64,000 nt of DNA from Macrococcus hajekii (GCF_004359505.1 NZ_SCWE01000001.1:744001-808000); one strand, 5' to 3'; positions 33,908 through 45,157 are shown, counted from the stretch's first letter. A program made the numbers and translations. Notes: generated by a model not told the origin, from the sequence alone.

Positions 33908-34678
33908 CTAGTTGAATAATGTCTCTAATGTCACTCTGATTTTATCTTTCTTCGTTCTGTCACCAATAAAAGCGACTCTTGCTCTACCATACCCTTTAAT
34001 GGACAATAAATCACGGGCTTCTACTGTAAAACTTGTTTTCGTTATAATCGTATGATTAACTTTAACATGCTCTGCATCAATCATCTTCTGGGCAACGGCA
34101 CGCGATTTTTTTGTCAATGCCTGCACGACTGCATCAAGCCGCAGACTCGCAAGCGTTGTATCACGACTCTGAAAATGCTCAGTTGTCTGTATCATATCAT
34201 CAAATGATTTAATTTCAAGTTTTACAGCTGCCCCTTTAATTTTAGTGAGTTCGCGTTGTAAATAAATCGCCATCTGTTTCGTCACTACAAATTGAATACG
34301 ATCTTCTACGCGGATATCTCCCAGCTGTTCTCTCTTGATGCCGGTCTGCATAATGGAGCCTAGTAAATTGCGATGAGTCAGTGCAACGAATTTATCCGGA
34401 TAGTTCACTTCAATAAGTTCCATCTCATAATCCGCTATTTCAGGCTCGAAGTAATCAGGCGATACTATCGCCCTCTTTCTCTCGCTCATCTCATCACCGC
34501 CGAATAGTGACAGCTTGACCTGCTGCTGTGCGGCAACGACTGAGAAAATATACTGTTCCCGTGGATCAAGAAAAGGAGTTAAGACCGGTGCATACATCTC
34601 TTCCACTTTTTCAGCATACTGGAGCGCACTTTTAATGATCGGCTGTTCTTCCGGTCTGAAATGCTGCATGATCGTCAT
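33908..34678 (-). CDS. ylmH: YlmH, S4-domain RNA-binding protein
   Basis: 256 residues. A C-terminal S4 domain is visible (DAVVQALTKKSRAVAQKMIDAEHVKVNH onward, about 182-245), ending with SIKGYGRARV. The N-terminal half has the family's LDPREQYIF segment (about 37-45). YlmH homologs have been linked to clearing obstructed 50S subunits alongside RqcH, which is also encoded in this window. It sits between ylmG and divIVA, with a terminator before it. Confidence 0.93.
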   Translation of the reverse strand: MTIMQHFRPEEQPIIKSALQYAEKVEEMYAPVLTPFLDPREQYIFSVVAAQQQVKLSLFGGDEMSERKRAIVSPDYFEPEIADYEMELIEVNYPDKFVALTHRNLLGSIMQTGIKREQLGDIRVEDRIQFVVTKQMAIYLQRELTKIKGAAVKLEIKSFDDMIQTTEHFQSRDTTLASLRLDAVVQALTKKSRAVAQKMIDAEHVKVNHTIITKTSFTVEARDLLSIKGYGRARVAFIGDRTKKDKIRVTLETLFN

Positions 34679-34701
34679 AGTTCATTTCCTTTCACATAAA
34701 A

Positions 34702-34729
34702 AAATAATCTCACTTGCATGAGATTATTT
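34702..34729 (-). terminator. Terminator between ylmG and ylmH
   Basis: Perfect 11 bp hairpin AAATAATCTCA / TGAGATTATTT with a 6-base loop and a T-run on the minus strand. It splits ylmH-divIVA from the upstream fts/ylm transcript, at least partly. Confidence 0.8.
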
Positions 34730-34741
34730 CTTGATAATAAC

Positions 34742-35035
34742 TTAATGAAACATCGGTAAAATAAATTGATTAATTAATTGTGCTAATCCCACACTAAACA
34801 TATTAAGTACAAATATAGCCACAATCGGCGAAAAGTCAAACATACCGAGTGGCGGTATAATCTTACGGAAAATTTCAAGATAAGGTTCTACTATTTTACC
34901 TATAAAACGACCTACCCCAGATTCACGTAGCCCAGGAATCCACGACATAAATATATAAACGATAATTGCATAAGAGTAAAGTCTAATCAGCAGAAAAATA
35001 GCTGAAATAATCATACTAACAACCTGTAACGTCAT
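34742..35035 (-). CDS. ylmG: YggT-family membrane protein YlmG
   Basis: 97 residues with two hydrophobic helices (about 5-27 and 68-88). They are separated by the family loop [26 protein letters not shown]. YggT proteins are found next to division genes and are implicated in envelope or osmotic functions, with no defined activity. Its start overlaps the sepF stop by 4 bp. Confidence 0.92.
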   Translation of the reverse strand: MTLQVVSMIISAIFLLIRLYSYAIIVYIFMSWIPGLRESGVGRFIGKIVEPYLEIFRKIIPPLGMFDFSPIVAIFVLNMFSVGLAQLINQFILPMFH

Positions 35036-35514
35036 TCATTCTCCTCCGGTGCTTCTAACATTTCTGTAATACTGCCCGCGACTTCGACGTTATCCGGTGT
35101 GCATAGGAAGATATCCTGACCGATGCGTTGAATATCGCCTCCGATGGCATATACTGTACCACTGAGAAAATCAATGATACGTTTCGCTGAGATTTTATCG
35201 ATACGCTGAAGATTGACCAGTGTCGCTCTTCTATTTTTCAGTTCGTCTGCAATATCCTGTGTATCTGAGAATACACGCGGTTCAAAAAGACAGACTTTCG
35301 TATTGGATGCCGCTGTTTCAGGTTTCATATTGACGACATTCGGTTTTACAACGCGTTTTTCAGTGCTGGTCTTCACTTGTTTTACCGGTTCAGGCTTCTG
35401 TACTTCCCGCTCACGTAATCTGACCTCACGCGTATCTTCACTACTATAAATTACATTATCATCCTCTTCATCATCTACTACAAAGAAGCCTTTAAATACA
35501 TCTTTAATCGCCAT
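35032..35514 (-). CDS. sepF: SepF, FtsZ-bundling membrane anchor
   Basis: Polymerises into rings, bundles FtsZ and tethers it to membrane. The 160 residues start with a short amphipathic stretch [12 protein letters not shown] followed by an acidic, low-complexity linker (about 13-70). The globular DUF552 domain is at about 75-155, with [27 protein letters not shown]-type core. The ATG follows AGGAGG. It acts with the FtsZ encoded in the same cluster. Confidence 0.95.
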   Translation of the reverse strand: MAIKDVFKGFFVVDDEEDDNVIYSSEDTREVRLREREVQKPEPVKQVKTSTEKRVVKPNVVNMKPETAASNTKVCLFEPRVFSDTQDIADELKNRRATLVNLQRIDKISAKRIIDFLSGTVYAIGGDIQRIGQDIFLCTPDNVEVAGSITEMLEAPEENE

Positions 35515-35523
35515 GACAGCCTC

Positions 35524-36171
35524 CTATCCGACTAATTTAGTCCCAATTCTAATAAATGTTGAACCTTCCTGGATAGCACTTAAATAGTCATTGCTCATCC
35601 CCATGGAAAGTTCAGTGCAAGGTGCATTATGCTGCTGCAATCCTGCAATCTGCTGCTGTAACATCCTCAGTTCAGAGAAATAACCTCTCAACTGCTGCTG
35701 ATCGTCTATATGAGGTGCCATCGTCATCAGGCCCACAATTTCGATTTTATCATAGCTAGCCAGACCTTGAACGAAATCAATAACCTCTTCTTTCGCAAGT
35801 CCGTGCTTAGATTCTTCAGCAGCAATATTGACCTGAACGAAGCATTTGACAGGTTGTTCAGCACGTTTCTGAATTTCATCCGCCAGTGATTGACGGTCAA
35901 GTGAATGTAAGTAATCTATTTCATTGATCACTTCTTTAACTTTTCGTGTCTGAAGCGATCCGATAAAATGAAAAACAGCTTGTGACAGAGCTGCCTTTTT
36001 CTCAAGGAACCCTTCAATTCTGTTTTCTCCAAAATGCGTCAGACCGGCATCAAATGCTTCTTGTGCTCGGTCTATTGTAACATATTTTGTCACTGCAATA
36101 ATAGTTGGACGGTCATGCGTCACTGAATCAATCTCAGTGTAAATCTGATTTAAGTTATCTTGTACTTGCAT
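35524..36171 (-). CDS. ylmE: YggS/PLPBP-family pyridoxal phosphate homeostasis protein
   Basis: A PLP-binding fold-III barrel without known enzymatic activity that maintains free vitamin B6 levels. Start chosen at 36171 (MQVQDNLNQIY), 6 bp after GAGGG; the ATG at 36177 abuts the ribosome site. It has 215 residues. The PLP lysine is in IIAVTKYVT (about 28-36), HFGENRIEGF follows near 50, and the phosphate-binding end is SMGMSNDYLSAIQEGSTFIRIGT. It overlaps pgeF by 17 bp. Confidence 0.93.
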   Translation of the reverse strand: MQVQDNLNQIYTEIDSVTHDRPTIIAVTKYVTIDRAQEAFDAGLTHFGENRIEGFLEKKAALSQAVFHFIGSLQTRKVKEVINEIDYLHSLDRQSLADEIQKRAEQPVKCFVQVNIAAEESKHGLAKEEVIDFVQGLASYDKIEIVGLMTMAPHIDDQQQLRGYFSELRMLQQQIAGLQQHNAPCTELSMGMSNDYLSAIQEGSTFIRIGTKLVG

Positions 36172-36931
36172 CTTCATCCCTCGTTCCTATAAATGCCAGC
36201 ATGCGGCCAGTATTTCCTTTTTCAGTGCGATATGAAAAGAAGCGCTCATCTTCTGCCGTACATATACCACTTATCTCGATGTGCTCGGCAGGTACACCGG
36301 CACTTATTACTAGTTCACGGTTAATACCTTGCAGGTCAATTTTATATAGACCATTCTCTTTCAGTTCAAAATAAGGTTCTTCATCAATACCGAGCCCTCT
36401 GAACTGTGATTTAATATCCTCATTGACTTCATAGCAGTTCTCACAGATTGAAGGTCCAATAATGCATTTCAGGTTTTCTGGTTCAGCATAGACATCAATC
36501 AGTGACTGTACAATTCTACCTTTCGTACCACGCCATCCGGCATGAGCGAGCGCAATAAAATCATCTCGAGTTGAATAGAAATAAACTGGCACACAATCCG
36601 CATAGCACATCGTCAGGAGCACATCGCGACTATAAGTATAAAGACCATCAATGCCGTGTAAATCTGATGTGAGCGTCTGAATATTAGTGCCTCTATCAGC
36701 AGGACCGACTTCCGCGATAAAACTTTCATGCGTCTGAATCGGGAAGACCCATTGATTTACATCAAATTGAATAGCTTCAGCCAGCCTGCGCTGATTTTCA
36801 TGAACATTTTCTATTTTATCATCAATATAGAGCGCCATATTAAGCGCATCTGATGGATATGGACTGACTCCATGCTGTCTGTTGGTGATGCCGATGACCT
36901 TATGATCTACATTTGCTAAATTAGTATACAT
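36155..36931 (-). CDS. pgeF: Peptidoglycan editing factor / multicopper-like purine nucleoside phosphorylase (YfiH/LACC1 family)
   Basis: 258 residues. The family zinc/catalytic residues are seen in MCYADCVPVYF (about 119-129), ALAHAGWRGTKG (His near 141) and IGPSICENCYEVNED. Family members act on purine nucleosides. The E. coli homolog is linked to removal of mis-incorporated residues from muropeptides. Position directly after ftsZ (YlmD) is conserved. The ATG follows AGGAGAGAG, and a terminator separates it from ftsZ. Confidence 0.9.
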   Translation of the reverse strand: MYTNLANVDHKVIGITNRQHGVSPYPSDALNMALYIDDKIENVHENQRRLAEAIQFDVNQWVFPIQTHESFIAEVGPADRGTNIQTLTSDLHGIDGLYTYSRDVLLTMCYADCVPVYFYSTRDDFIALAHAGWRGTKGRIVQSLIDVYAEPENLKCIIGPSICENCYEVNEDIKSQFRGLGIDEEPYFELKENGLYKIDLQGINRELVISAGVPAEHIEISGICTAEDERFFSYRTEKGNTGRMLAFIGTRDEDASTR

Positions 36932-36948
36932 CGTCTCTCTCCTATCAA

Positions 36949-36984
36949 AAAAGGTCCTATTATCACCTAAGTGAATATAGGACC
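36949..36984 (-). terminator. Terminator between ftsZ and pgeF
   Basis: Minus strand GGTCCTAT...ATAGGACC hairpin followed by a T-run. Eight paired bases with a 16-base loop. Confidence 0.75.
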
Positions 36985-37020
36985 AAAATAAGGAACTGAT
37001 AAATCATTCACTTATTTCAA

Positions 37021-38175
37021 TTATCTTCTCGTACGACGTGTGCGTGTACGGTCACGTAAGAAACTTGGTACATCTAAATCACTTTCATTTCTCTCAGCAG
37101 GTTGTGAAGGTGGCTGTGACTGAGAGGGTGGCTGAGAGTAAGAAGATTGTGATGACTCATAACGCTCTTCACGTTGTTGCGGCTCTCTGACAGGATTGCT
37201 GGTCGTCGGACGGCTGACTGGTTTATCATTGAAGCCAGTCGCAATAACAGTAACAACGATTTCGTCCTGTAGTTCAGGATTGATCACTGTACCGAAAATC
37301 ATATTAACGTCTTCATCTGCTGCATCCTGTACGATATTCGCTGCTTCCTGAGCTTCGAACAGTGATAATGACTCACCGCCTGTGATATTCATCAGCACAC
37401 CTTGCGCGCCGACGATAGAAGTTTCAAGAAGTGGTGAAGAAATCGCTTTTTTCGCCGCTTCCATCGCACGGTTTTCACCAGATGCTACACCGATACCCAT
37501 AAGCGCTGAACCTTGGTTAGACATGATTGTTTTAACATCGGCAAAGTCAAGGTTGACTTCCCCTGAGACAGCGATTAAATCAGAGATACCTTGTACCCCT
37601 TGACGAAGTACGTTATCCGCTTCTTTGAATGCTTCCATCATTGGTGTAGATTTATCAACAATATCAAGAAGTCGGTCATTTGGAATAACGATTAATGTAT
37701 CCACTGCTGCTTTCATCGCTTCAACACCAGCTGCTGCCTGTGTCTGACGTTTACGACCTTCAAATGAGAATGGACGAGTTACCACACCGACCGTAAGGGC
37801 ACCCATCTCTTTAGCGATTTTAGCTACCACTGGCGCTGCACCCGTACCCGTACCGCCACCCATACCTGCAGTAACGAATACCATATCCGCACCTTGGATC
37901 GCATCTTCAATCTGTTCACGTGATTCTTCAGCTGCTTTTTTTCCGATTTCAGGATTAGCACCTGCACCGAGACCACGCGTTAATTTTTCGCCGATCTGAA
38001 TTTTAGATGATGCTTTTGATAAGTTAAGAGCCTGGCCATCAGTATTAATTGCGATAAACTCGACATTATTCATGCCGTGTTCAATCATTCGATTGACTGC
38101 GTTATTACCGCCGCCACCTACACCGATGACTTTTAAAGTAGCCAGATGATTAAATCCTTGTTCAAATTCCAACAT
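37021..38175 (-). CDS. ftsZ: Cell-division GTPase FtsZ
   Basis: Tubulin-like GTPase that forms the Z-ring. The 384 residues show the GTP-binding signature GMGGGTGTG at 104-112, [14 protein letters not shown] near 17-30, and [11 protein letters not shown] near the T7 loop. After a proline/serine/glutamine-rich linker (about 318-365), the conserved tail [11 protein letters not shown] (about 366-376) provides the contact for FtsA and SepF. The strong AGGAGG lies 8 bp upstream. Confidence 0.98.
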   Translation of the reverse strand: MLEFEQGFNHLATLKVIGVGGGGNNAVNRMIEHGMNNVEFIAINTDGQALNLSKASSKIQIGEKLTRGLGAGANPEIGKKAAEESREQIEDAIQGADMVFVTAGMGGGTGTGAAPVVAKIAKEMGALTVGVVTRPFSFEGRKRQTQAAAGVEAMKAAVDTLIVIPNDRLLDIVDKSTPMMEAFKEADNVLRQGVQGISDLIAVSGEVNLDFADVKTIMSNQGSALMGIGVASGENRAMEAAKKAISSPLLETSIVGAQGVLMNITGGESLSLFEAQEAANIVQDAADEDVNMIFGTVINPELQDEIVVTVIATGFNDKPVSRPTTSNPVREPQQREERYESSQSSYSQPPSQSQPPSQPAERNESDLDVPSFLRDRTRTRRTRR

Positions 38176-38204
38176 TCACATTTCCTCCTATACTGTAATG
38201 GCCA

Positions 38205-39569
<1,365 letters not shown>

Positions 39570-39653
39570 CTAGGCACCCCTTTTTCTAATATTTACACTA
39601 TTCTAAGTTTACATGATTAACTGAGCATTGTGAACAAAAAACCAACAGTCCTT

Positions 39654-39665
39654 ACAATATATTGT
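39654..39665. repeat. Perfect palindrome upstream of ftsA
   Basis: ACAATATATTGT within TTACAATATATTGTGTAA, 10 bp past the divIB stop, in a 109 bp gap between divIB and ftsA. It could be an operator or promoter element for ftsA-ftsZ; no known motif is matched. Confidence 0.4.
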
Positions 39666-39675
39666 GTAATCGCTG

Positions 39676-40557
39676 TTATTTATCTTTTTTGTCCTTCGAC
39701 TGTTCAAGCTTCTTTTTTAAATCGCGCATCTGTTTCTCATGCGCTTTTTGCTCTCTTTCTTTCTTAGCAGCAATCTCACTTTCAATCTCGAGACGCTTTT
39801 CTTCTGCCTTTTTCGATTCATACGGAATGAAGACAGCACCCACTTCAAGATCAATGATGCCGGGCTTGATCAACTGACCATTCTGATCACGTGGTACATC
39901 CCGTGCCATGCCCGGGTAATAATTCAGTTTATCGCCCAGCGTTTTCAAATCACCGATCACTTCAAGGCCATCATTCATAAAAATCTGGACGCGACTTGAG
40001 GCTTCTTTATTCGGCATATAATTGATTTCTGACATATTATTTCTCACTGAAGGTTCTGTGTCATTTAATACATCAATCATGCGGACCAGGTCCTTACGTT
40101 CAAAATCACTCAGAATAGGACCAGTTTTAGCGGCCTGATGATTCTTCAATATTTGTCCGTTTTCAAGTACCGGCCGATAATCACTACCATCTGCTACAAT
40201 CGCTCTCACTTCATATTCCTGAATATTGACATTTACTTTGTTCGGAAAGTGACGCTCTATCGCCACCCGCTTCACACCATCCTGCAGTTTTAGATTCTGT
40301 TCTATATCCGAAACAGGAAGTGTATAAATCCTCGTTGTATCATTGATCTGCATAATGTCCTTCACTTTTTTATCCGACAGAATGTGATTCCCTTCAATCG
40401 TCACTTCTTTGACATAGCTGATACTAGTGAACATATAGAGAAGAATAAGCGTTACACTGGCAATAACTGTCATGAATATCCCGAACTGAATCTGATGTTT
40501 ACGTTTGCGTTTCTGTCGTCCACCTTGCTTCAGCTTATTCAGTTGTTCTGCCGACAT
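39676..40557 (-). CDS. divIB: Cell-division protein DivIB (FtsQ)
   Basis: Bitopic member of the divisome sub-complex with FtsL and DivIC. The 293 residues have a basic cytoplasmic tail (GGRQKRKRKH, 12-21), one helix (about 26-45), and a POTRA domain starting SISYVKEVTIEGNHILSDK. The beta domain runs to about 235. The C-terminus is highly charged (EEKRLEIESEIAAKKEREQK). It lacks the long cytoplasmic extension of the ~439-residue S. aureus protein. It overlaps murD by 19 bp. Confidence 0.94.
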   Translation of the reverse strand: MSAEQLNKLKQGGRQKRKRKHQIQFGIFMTVIASVTLILLYMFTSISYVKEVTIEGNHILSDKKVKDIMQINDTTRIYTLPVSDIEQNLKLQDGVKRVAIERHFPNKVNVNIQEYEVRAIVADGSDYRPVLENGQILKNHQAAKTGPILSDFERKDLVRMIDVLNDTEPSVRNNMSEINYMPNKEASSRVQIFMNDGLEVIGDLKTLGDKLNYYPGMARDVPRDQNGQLIKPGIIDLEVGAVFIPYESKKAEEKRLEIESEIAAKKEREQKAHEKQMRDLKKKLEQSKDKKDK

Positions 40558-41888
40558 AGCTCACCGACCTGCTGGATGAATTCATCACCCCGGACTTCAA
40601 ATGTCTTATACTGATCCCAGCTAGCACAAGCTGGACTGAGCAGCACGACGTCACCTCGTTCACTATGAGCAGCTGTTTGTGTGACCGCATCTTTAACATC
40701 ACGACAGATTGTGTAAGCAATATCATGCTGCTGTGCAAAGATCCGTAGTTTTTCAGTCGTCTCACCGACAATATACATATGTTTCACTCGACTGATATGC
40801 GCATCTAAGTCCTCGAAACCGTTGCCGCGATCAAGTCCGCCGCAGATCCAGTGAATCGGCTGCTGAAAGGCAGCCAGTGCAAATGAAGCAGCCAAGGTGT
40901 TCGTTGCTTTAGAGTCATTATAATATTTAATGCCTGCATGATCTGCTACAAACTCAAGACGATGACTGATACCTTTGAAAGTGCGGAGCGTCTGTGTAAT
41001 GGCGTCATCAGATATTCCGGCCAATTTACAGGCTGCTGTGCTCGCAAGAACATTTTCCAGATTATGTTGACCGGGTAGAACGACCTCTGCCAGGCCAATA
41101 ATCTTTTCGCCCTGAAAATAGATTTTATTATCCTTGATGTAGCTGCCATTTGTTTCTTCTGTTGTTGAGAAAAAGATCACGTCACTCTTGATATCATCAC
41201 TTAGCAGTTCTTTCTGATCCAGATTAAAAATCAGATAATCGTCTGACTGCTGATTTTTAGCAATATTCATTTTGGCCTGTACATATTCCTGCTGCGTGCC
41301 GTGATAATCAAGATGTGCAGAATAAATATTCGTGATTACTGCAATATGCGGACGATAGGTCTGAATGCCCATCAACTGAAATGAGGAAAGTTCAGTAATC
41401 ATATAATCGTCAGCATCTGTCTGTTGAGCCACTTTAGAAGCGACATATCCGATATTACCGCTGAGCAATCCGGTTTTATTACTATTTTTAAACATATCAC
41501 CGATCAATGAAGTGACTGTTGTCTTTCCGTTCGTTCCTGTCACTGCCATCGTCCAGCCTTCATTAATACGATAGGCAAGTTCCACTTCCGTAATAATTGG
41601 AATATGCTGTTCAGCTGCCTGCTTTAATATGTCGATTTTATACGGAATACCTGGGTTTTTAACAATCAGATCTGTCCCAGTCAGCAGCTCCAGCGGATGG
41701 CCTCCATCTACAATCTTGATGCCCTGTTCAGAAAGTTCTACAGCATGGGCATTCCCTGCAAGCGATTGACCATCGTTGACAGTCACTTCTGCTCCAAGTT
41801 TCTGCAGTAATTTTGCTGTTTCATAGCCGCTTTTTGCAAGCCCCAGTACTAAAACTTTTTTATCCTTATATGTCGTTACATTCTTCAT
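40539..41888 (-). CDS. murD: UDP-N-acetylmuramoyl-L-alanine:D-glutamate ligase
   Basis: Adds D-glutamate to UDP-MurNAc-L-Ala in the cytoplasm. Its 449 residues are normal. The P-loop VTGTNGKTTVTSLI lies near 117-130, the N-terminal UDP-binding region has VLGLAKSGYETAK, the middle domain shows SAHLDYHGT, and the C-terminal domain has DSKATNTLA and LLSPACASWDQY. The ATG follows AGGAG; 1 bp separates it from mraY. Confidence 0.97.
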   Translation of the reverse strand: MKNVTTYKDKKVLVLGLAKSGYETAKLLQKLGAEVTVNDGQSLAGNAHAVELSEQGIKIVDGGHPLELLTGTDLIVKNPGIPYKIDILKQAAEQHIPIITEVELAYRINEGWTMAVTGTNGKTTVTSLIGDMFKNSNKTGLLSGNIGYVASKVAQQTDADDYMITELSSFQLMGIQTYRPHIAVITNIYSAHLDYHGTQQEYVQAKMNIAKNQQSDDYLIFNLDQKELLSDDIKSDVIFFSTTEETNGSYIKDNKIYFQGEKIIGLAEVVLPGQHNLENVLASTAACKLAGISDDAITQTLRTFKGISHRLEFVADHAGIKYYNDSKATNTLAASFALAAFQQPIHWICGGLDRGNGFEDLDAHISRVKHMYIVGETTEKLRIFAQQHDIAYTICRDVKDAVTQTAAHSERGDVVLLSPACASWDQYKTFEVRGDEFIQQVGELCRQNN

Positions 41889-41889
41889 A

Positions 41890-42858
41890 TTAATTCACTC
41901 CTAAATAAATACCGATCAATCCGCTGACTAATCCTACCGCCCAGAAGACAAGAACAATCTTCCATTCACTCCAGCCCCCCAGCTCGAAGTGATGATGCAG
42001 AGGGCTCATGCGGAAAATACGTTTACCTGTCAACTTAAAGGACGCAACTTGCAGCATAACGGATAATGTCTCAGCTACAAACATCAGACCGATAAATAAT
42101 AATGTCAGCTCCTGATTAAGCATGATGGAAACAGTTGCGATGATCCCTCCGAGTGCAAGTGAACCTGTGTCACCCATGAAGAGCTTAGCTTTATTCTTAT
42201 TGTAGAGCAGGAACCCAACCAGACTACCCATCAGAATCATTGTAAATACTAATATGCCGTACTGCTGCTGCACTGATGCCAGATAAGCATAACAGCCGAA
42301 TGCAATAATCGATAAGCCTGTCGCCAGTCCATCTACGCCGTCTGTCAGGTTGACCGCATTAGAGAAGCCCACCTGCCAGAAGACGATGAAAATGATATAG
42401 AGCAGACCAAGCGGAAGTCCGTGATCACTAAAAGGGAAATTAATCGTCGTGTTTATATCAAGTAAGCCGAGGAATCGACTGACTGAATAGAAGACCACTG
42501 CAATCAGAATCTGAAACAGAAATTTCTGTTTAGATGTGAGACCCTGATTATTTTTTTTAACCACGATAATATAGTCATCTATAAAACCGATGAGGCCAAA
42601 ACCAAGTGTGACAAGAATCAATAGAATGATCGGCCCCTGGTCCTCAACGAATAATAAAGCTGTGAAACTCAGCAGCAACGTGCTGAGCAGGAATGTCAGT
42701 CCACCCATTGTCGGTGTTCCACTTTTCTTTAAATGACTTTTAGGTCCTTCCTGGCGAATAGATTGGCCAAACTTCAGACGTTTTAAGAGTGGAATGAAGA
42801 GCGGCACGAGAATAGCTGTCAGAACAAAGGCACTGAGCGTTAAAATAGTTATCTGCAT
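41890..42858 (-). CDS. mraY: Phospho-N-acetylmuramoyl-pentapeptide transferase
   Basis: Makes lipid I from UDP-MurNAc-pentapeptide and undecaprenyl phosphate in the membrane. The 322 residues have about ten helices. Conserved motifs: SHLKKSGTPTMGGL, GFIDDYIIVV (Asp pair), SNAVNLTDGVDGLA, KLFMGDTGSLALGG and SPLHHHFELGGW. The ATG has no Shine-Dalgarno at the usual distance; the nearest AGGAA is 19 bp upstream in the loop of a hairpin spanning the pbp1 stop, which suggests coupling to pbp1 translation. Confidence 0.96.
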   Translation of the reverse strand: MQITILTLSAFVLTAILVPLFIPLLKRLKFGQSIRQEGPKSHLKKSGTPTMGGLTFLLSTLLLSFTALLFVEDQGPIILLILVTLGFGLIGFIDDYIIVVKKNNQGLTSKQKFLFQILIAVVFYSVSRFLGLLDINTTINFPFSDHGLPLGLLYIIFIVFWQVGFSNAVNLTDGVDGLATGLSIIAFGCYAYLASVQQQYGILVFTMILMGSLVGFLLYNKNKAKLFMGDTGSLALGGIIATVSIMLNQELTLLFIGLMFVAETLSVMLQVASFKLTGKRIFRMSPLHHHFELGGWSEWKIVLVFWAVGLVSGLIGIYLGVN

Positions 42859-42870
42859 ATGAGTTTGTCA

Positions 42871-42891
42871 GCGGCTATTCCTTAGCCGCTT
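42871..42891 (-). promoter_or_regulatory. Hairpin spanning the pbp1 stop, holding the likely mraY Shine-Dalgarno
   Basis: Minus strand AGCGGCTA-AGGAA-TAGCCGCT: a perfect 8 bp stem with AGGAA in its loop. The pbp1 stop codon lies in the stem. No T-run follows, so it is not a terminator. The mraY ATG is 12 bp downstream. Confidence 0.5.
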
Positions 42892-45157
42892 TCTCCTTTT
42901 CTGTTTGTTTTTTCTTTTCGTTATTTTTCTGTTCTTCTTTTTTCTGCACTTCTTTTTTGAGCGCATTCTCCTGGTCCTTACGCTGAGCATCGATAATCTG
43001 ATCATAGGCCGGTGACTGTTTAAGCGGATCAAGTGAATCCATATTGACTACAACCGTTTGACCTGCTTTTACAGCCGTGCCAGCAGCGGCAGATTGTTTA
43101 ACAACATAACCACTCCCATCAAATTTTATAGTGATTCCTGTCAAAGTCTCAAGCGCATTCAGTTCACGTTTCGACCAGCCTGTCATATCAGGTAATGTCA
43201 CATTGCCATCTGTCAGTAAAAAGACTTTACTGCCTTTTAGCACCTGGCTGCCGTTCATATTAGTCGCTGTAACTTTATCACCCGCACCTAGAACGACTGG
43301 TTCCAGATCCTTCGCTTCAAGCGCTGATACAGCTTTAGCAGTATTCTGATTGATCACATTCGGTACTTCAGTGGATACAGGCTGCTGTTTCTTCTTAGGA
43401 TTTGTTACATCGAGATATTTCAATATATTTTCCATCAACGGCTTGTAGCCTTTCGAGACACCCAAGTTATACGCTTCAGCATCGTTTTTTTCAGCAAGAG
43501 ACATTCCCATATAAACGATTACTTTCGGTTTATCAGCTGGTGCATAGCCCATAAAACTGACGAAATAAGGGTTGGCGCCTTGAACATAACCACCGTTCTC
43601 AGTATCAGCCACTTGCGCTGTTCCTGTTTTACCGGCAATCTGATAGTCATCTATCTGATAGTTGAAGGCATGCTGTTCTGAACCATAGACCACATCTTTC
43701 AGTTCACGCATCGTTTTTTTAGCTGTTTCTTTAGAAATAGGTTGTCCCACTACTTTTTTGCTGCCTTTGATAATGACAGAATCATCAGGCGATGTGACTG
43801 ACTGCACATAATAAGGACGTAACATCTTACCTTCATTCAATATCGCTGTCTCTGCCTGTATCATCTGTACAGGCGTTACAGTTGTTGACTGACCAAATGA
43901 GGAGACTTTCTGACTGATTGGATCCGCCCAAGATATCTGGCCGCTCGGTTCTCCGTCGAATAGAACACCCGTCTGCTTACCAAATCCGAACTTTTCATAA
44001 TAATGCTTCATTTTATCTATACCGACATCATCCTGCAGCTTCATCATCATGACATTTGAAGATAGCTGAAATCCTTTATTCATCGTGATTTCACCCCAGC
44101 CCACATCATTCCAGTCTGAGATTTCATGACCCTCAACTTCACGTGTGCCGGACATATATTTGCGGTCCCGCTGGAATTTATCTTCCTGTATAGCCGCTGC
44201 AAGTCCGAATGTCTTAAAGGTGGACCCTGGTTCATACGTATTCTGGAACAAGTCATTCTGCCACTTATCACCGAATCCTTCTCTCGTCTCCGGATTAAAT
44301 GTAGGTCGCTGACTGAAACCAAGAATCTCCCCCGTCTTCGCATCTGCGACTACGGCAAAAACATCCTTTGGCTTATACTGCTTCACCATCGTATCCATCG
44401 CATCTTCAACAAATATCTGGATATTCTTATCAATCGTTAAATGTACATCATCGCCATCAACAGCTGGTTCGACATTGCCGGAATTCGGCAGTACATACTG
44501 CCAGATGTCCTGCTTAAATGATGTTTGCCCTGCTTTACCTGATAAATAAGTATCAAATATTTTCTCTGTGCCGAGCATACCTTCAATTCGACCCGTCTCA
44601 GCATTCTTTTCAGCAAACCCAATAGTGTGAGAAGCAAAATTACCATTAGGATAAAATCTTTTTTTCTCCGTAAAAAAGGTCAGTCCCGGCATATTGAGCG
44701 CTTCAATTTTCTTTTTCTGTGCATAAGTCAGATCTCTGCCCGGCTTACCAAATTCAACCTGAAAAGCTTTTTTCGTCTCCAGTTTTGCGCGAATCTCTTT
44801 TTCAGGCATATCGATGATTTTAGCCAGTGCTTTGGCTGTCTTTTTAGCATCAACGACATGGGCAGGTGTCTGGTCAGTGTTCTTCATGTTTTTGTCCAGT
44901 ACAGCAATCAGCTTATAGGAATTCACATCCTGCGCCAGTACTTCACCGTTACGATCATATATATTGCCCCGCTTAGGCTGATTGATGATGTTTCTTGCAT
45001 ATTTCTCACTCGCTTTAAGTACTAAATCCTGTCCAGATGAAGTACCTGTCAACATCACGTAGGAATATCTAAAAATCAATAGAAAAAAGAGCAGTCCGAA
45101 TAACAAAACCAGAAGGACTGCTCCTATTTTATTTTTCTTAATTTTAATTGCTGCCAT
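42875..45157 (-). CDS. pbp1: Penicillin-binding protein 1 (FtsI-type transpeptidase with PASTA domains)
   Basis: Class B transpeptidase for septal peptidoglycan. The 760 residues start with a basic N-terminus and one helix (about 13-33). A dimerisation domain precedes the transpeptidase domain: active-site EPGSTFK near 310, SSN in QLSSNVMMM near 365, and KTGTAQVAD near 505. Two PASTA domains follow (about 595-655 and 656-715). The tail is lysine/glutamate-rich. It overlaps ftsL by 14 bp. Confidence 0.96.
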   Translation of the reverse strand: MAAIKIKKNKIGAVLLVLLFGLLFFLLIFRYSYVMLTGTSSGQDLVLKASEKYARNIINQPKRGNIYDRNGEVLAQDVNSYKLIAVLDKNMKNTDQTPAHVVDAKKTAKALAKIIDMPEKEIRAKLETKKAFQVEFGKPGRDLTYAQKKKIEALNMPGLTFFTEKKRFYPNGNFASHTIGFAEKNAETGRIEGMLGTEKIFDTYLSGKAGQTSFKQDIWQYVLPNSGNVEPAVDGDDVHLTIDKNIQIFVEDAMDTMVKQYKPKDVFAVVADAKTGEILGFSQRPTFNPETREGFGDKWQNDLFQNTYEPGSTFKTFGLAAAIQEDKFQRDRKYMSGTREVEGHEISDWNDVGWGEITMNKGFQLSSNVMMMKLQDDVGIDKMKHYYEKFGFGKQTGVLFDGEPSGQISWADPISQKVSSFGQSTTVTPVQMIQAETAILNEGKMLRPYYVQSVTSPDDSVIIKGSKKVVGQPISKETAKKTMRELKDVVYGSEQHAFNYQIDDYQIAGKTGTAQVADTENGGYVQGANPYFVSFMGYAPADKPKVIVYMGMSLAEKNDAEAYNLGVSKGYKPLMENILKYLDVTNPKKKQQPVSTEVPNVINQNTAKAVSALEAKDLEPVVLGAGDKVTATNMNGSQVLKGSKVFLLTDGNVTLPDMTGWSKRELNALETLTGITIKFDGSGYVVKQSAAAGTAVKAGQTVVVNMDSLDPLKQSPAYDQIIDAQRKDQENALKKEVQKKEEQKNNEKKKQTEKEKAAKE

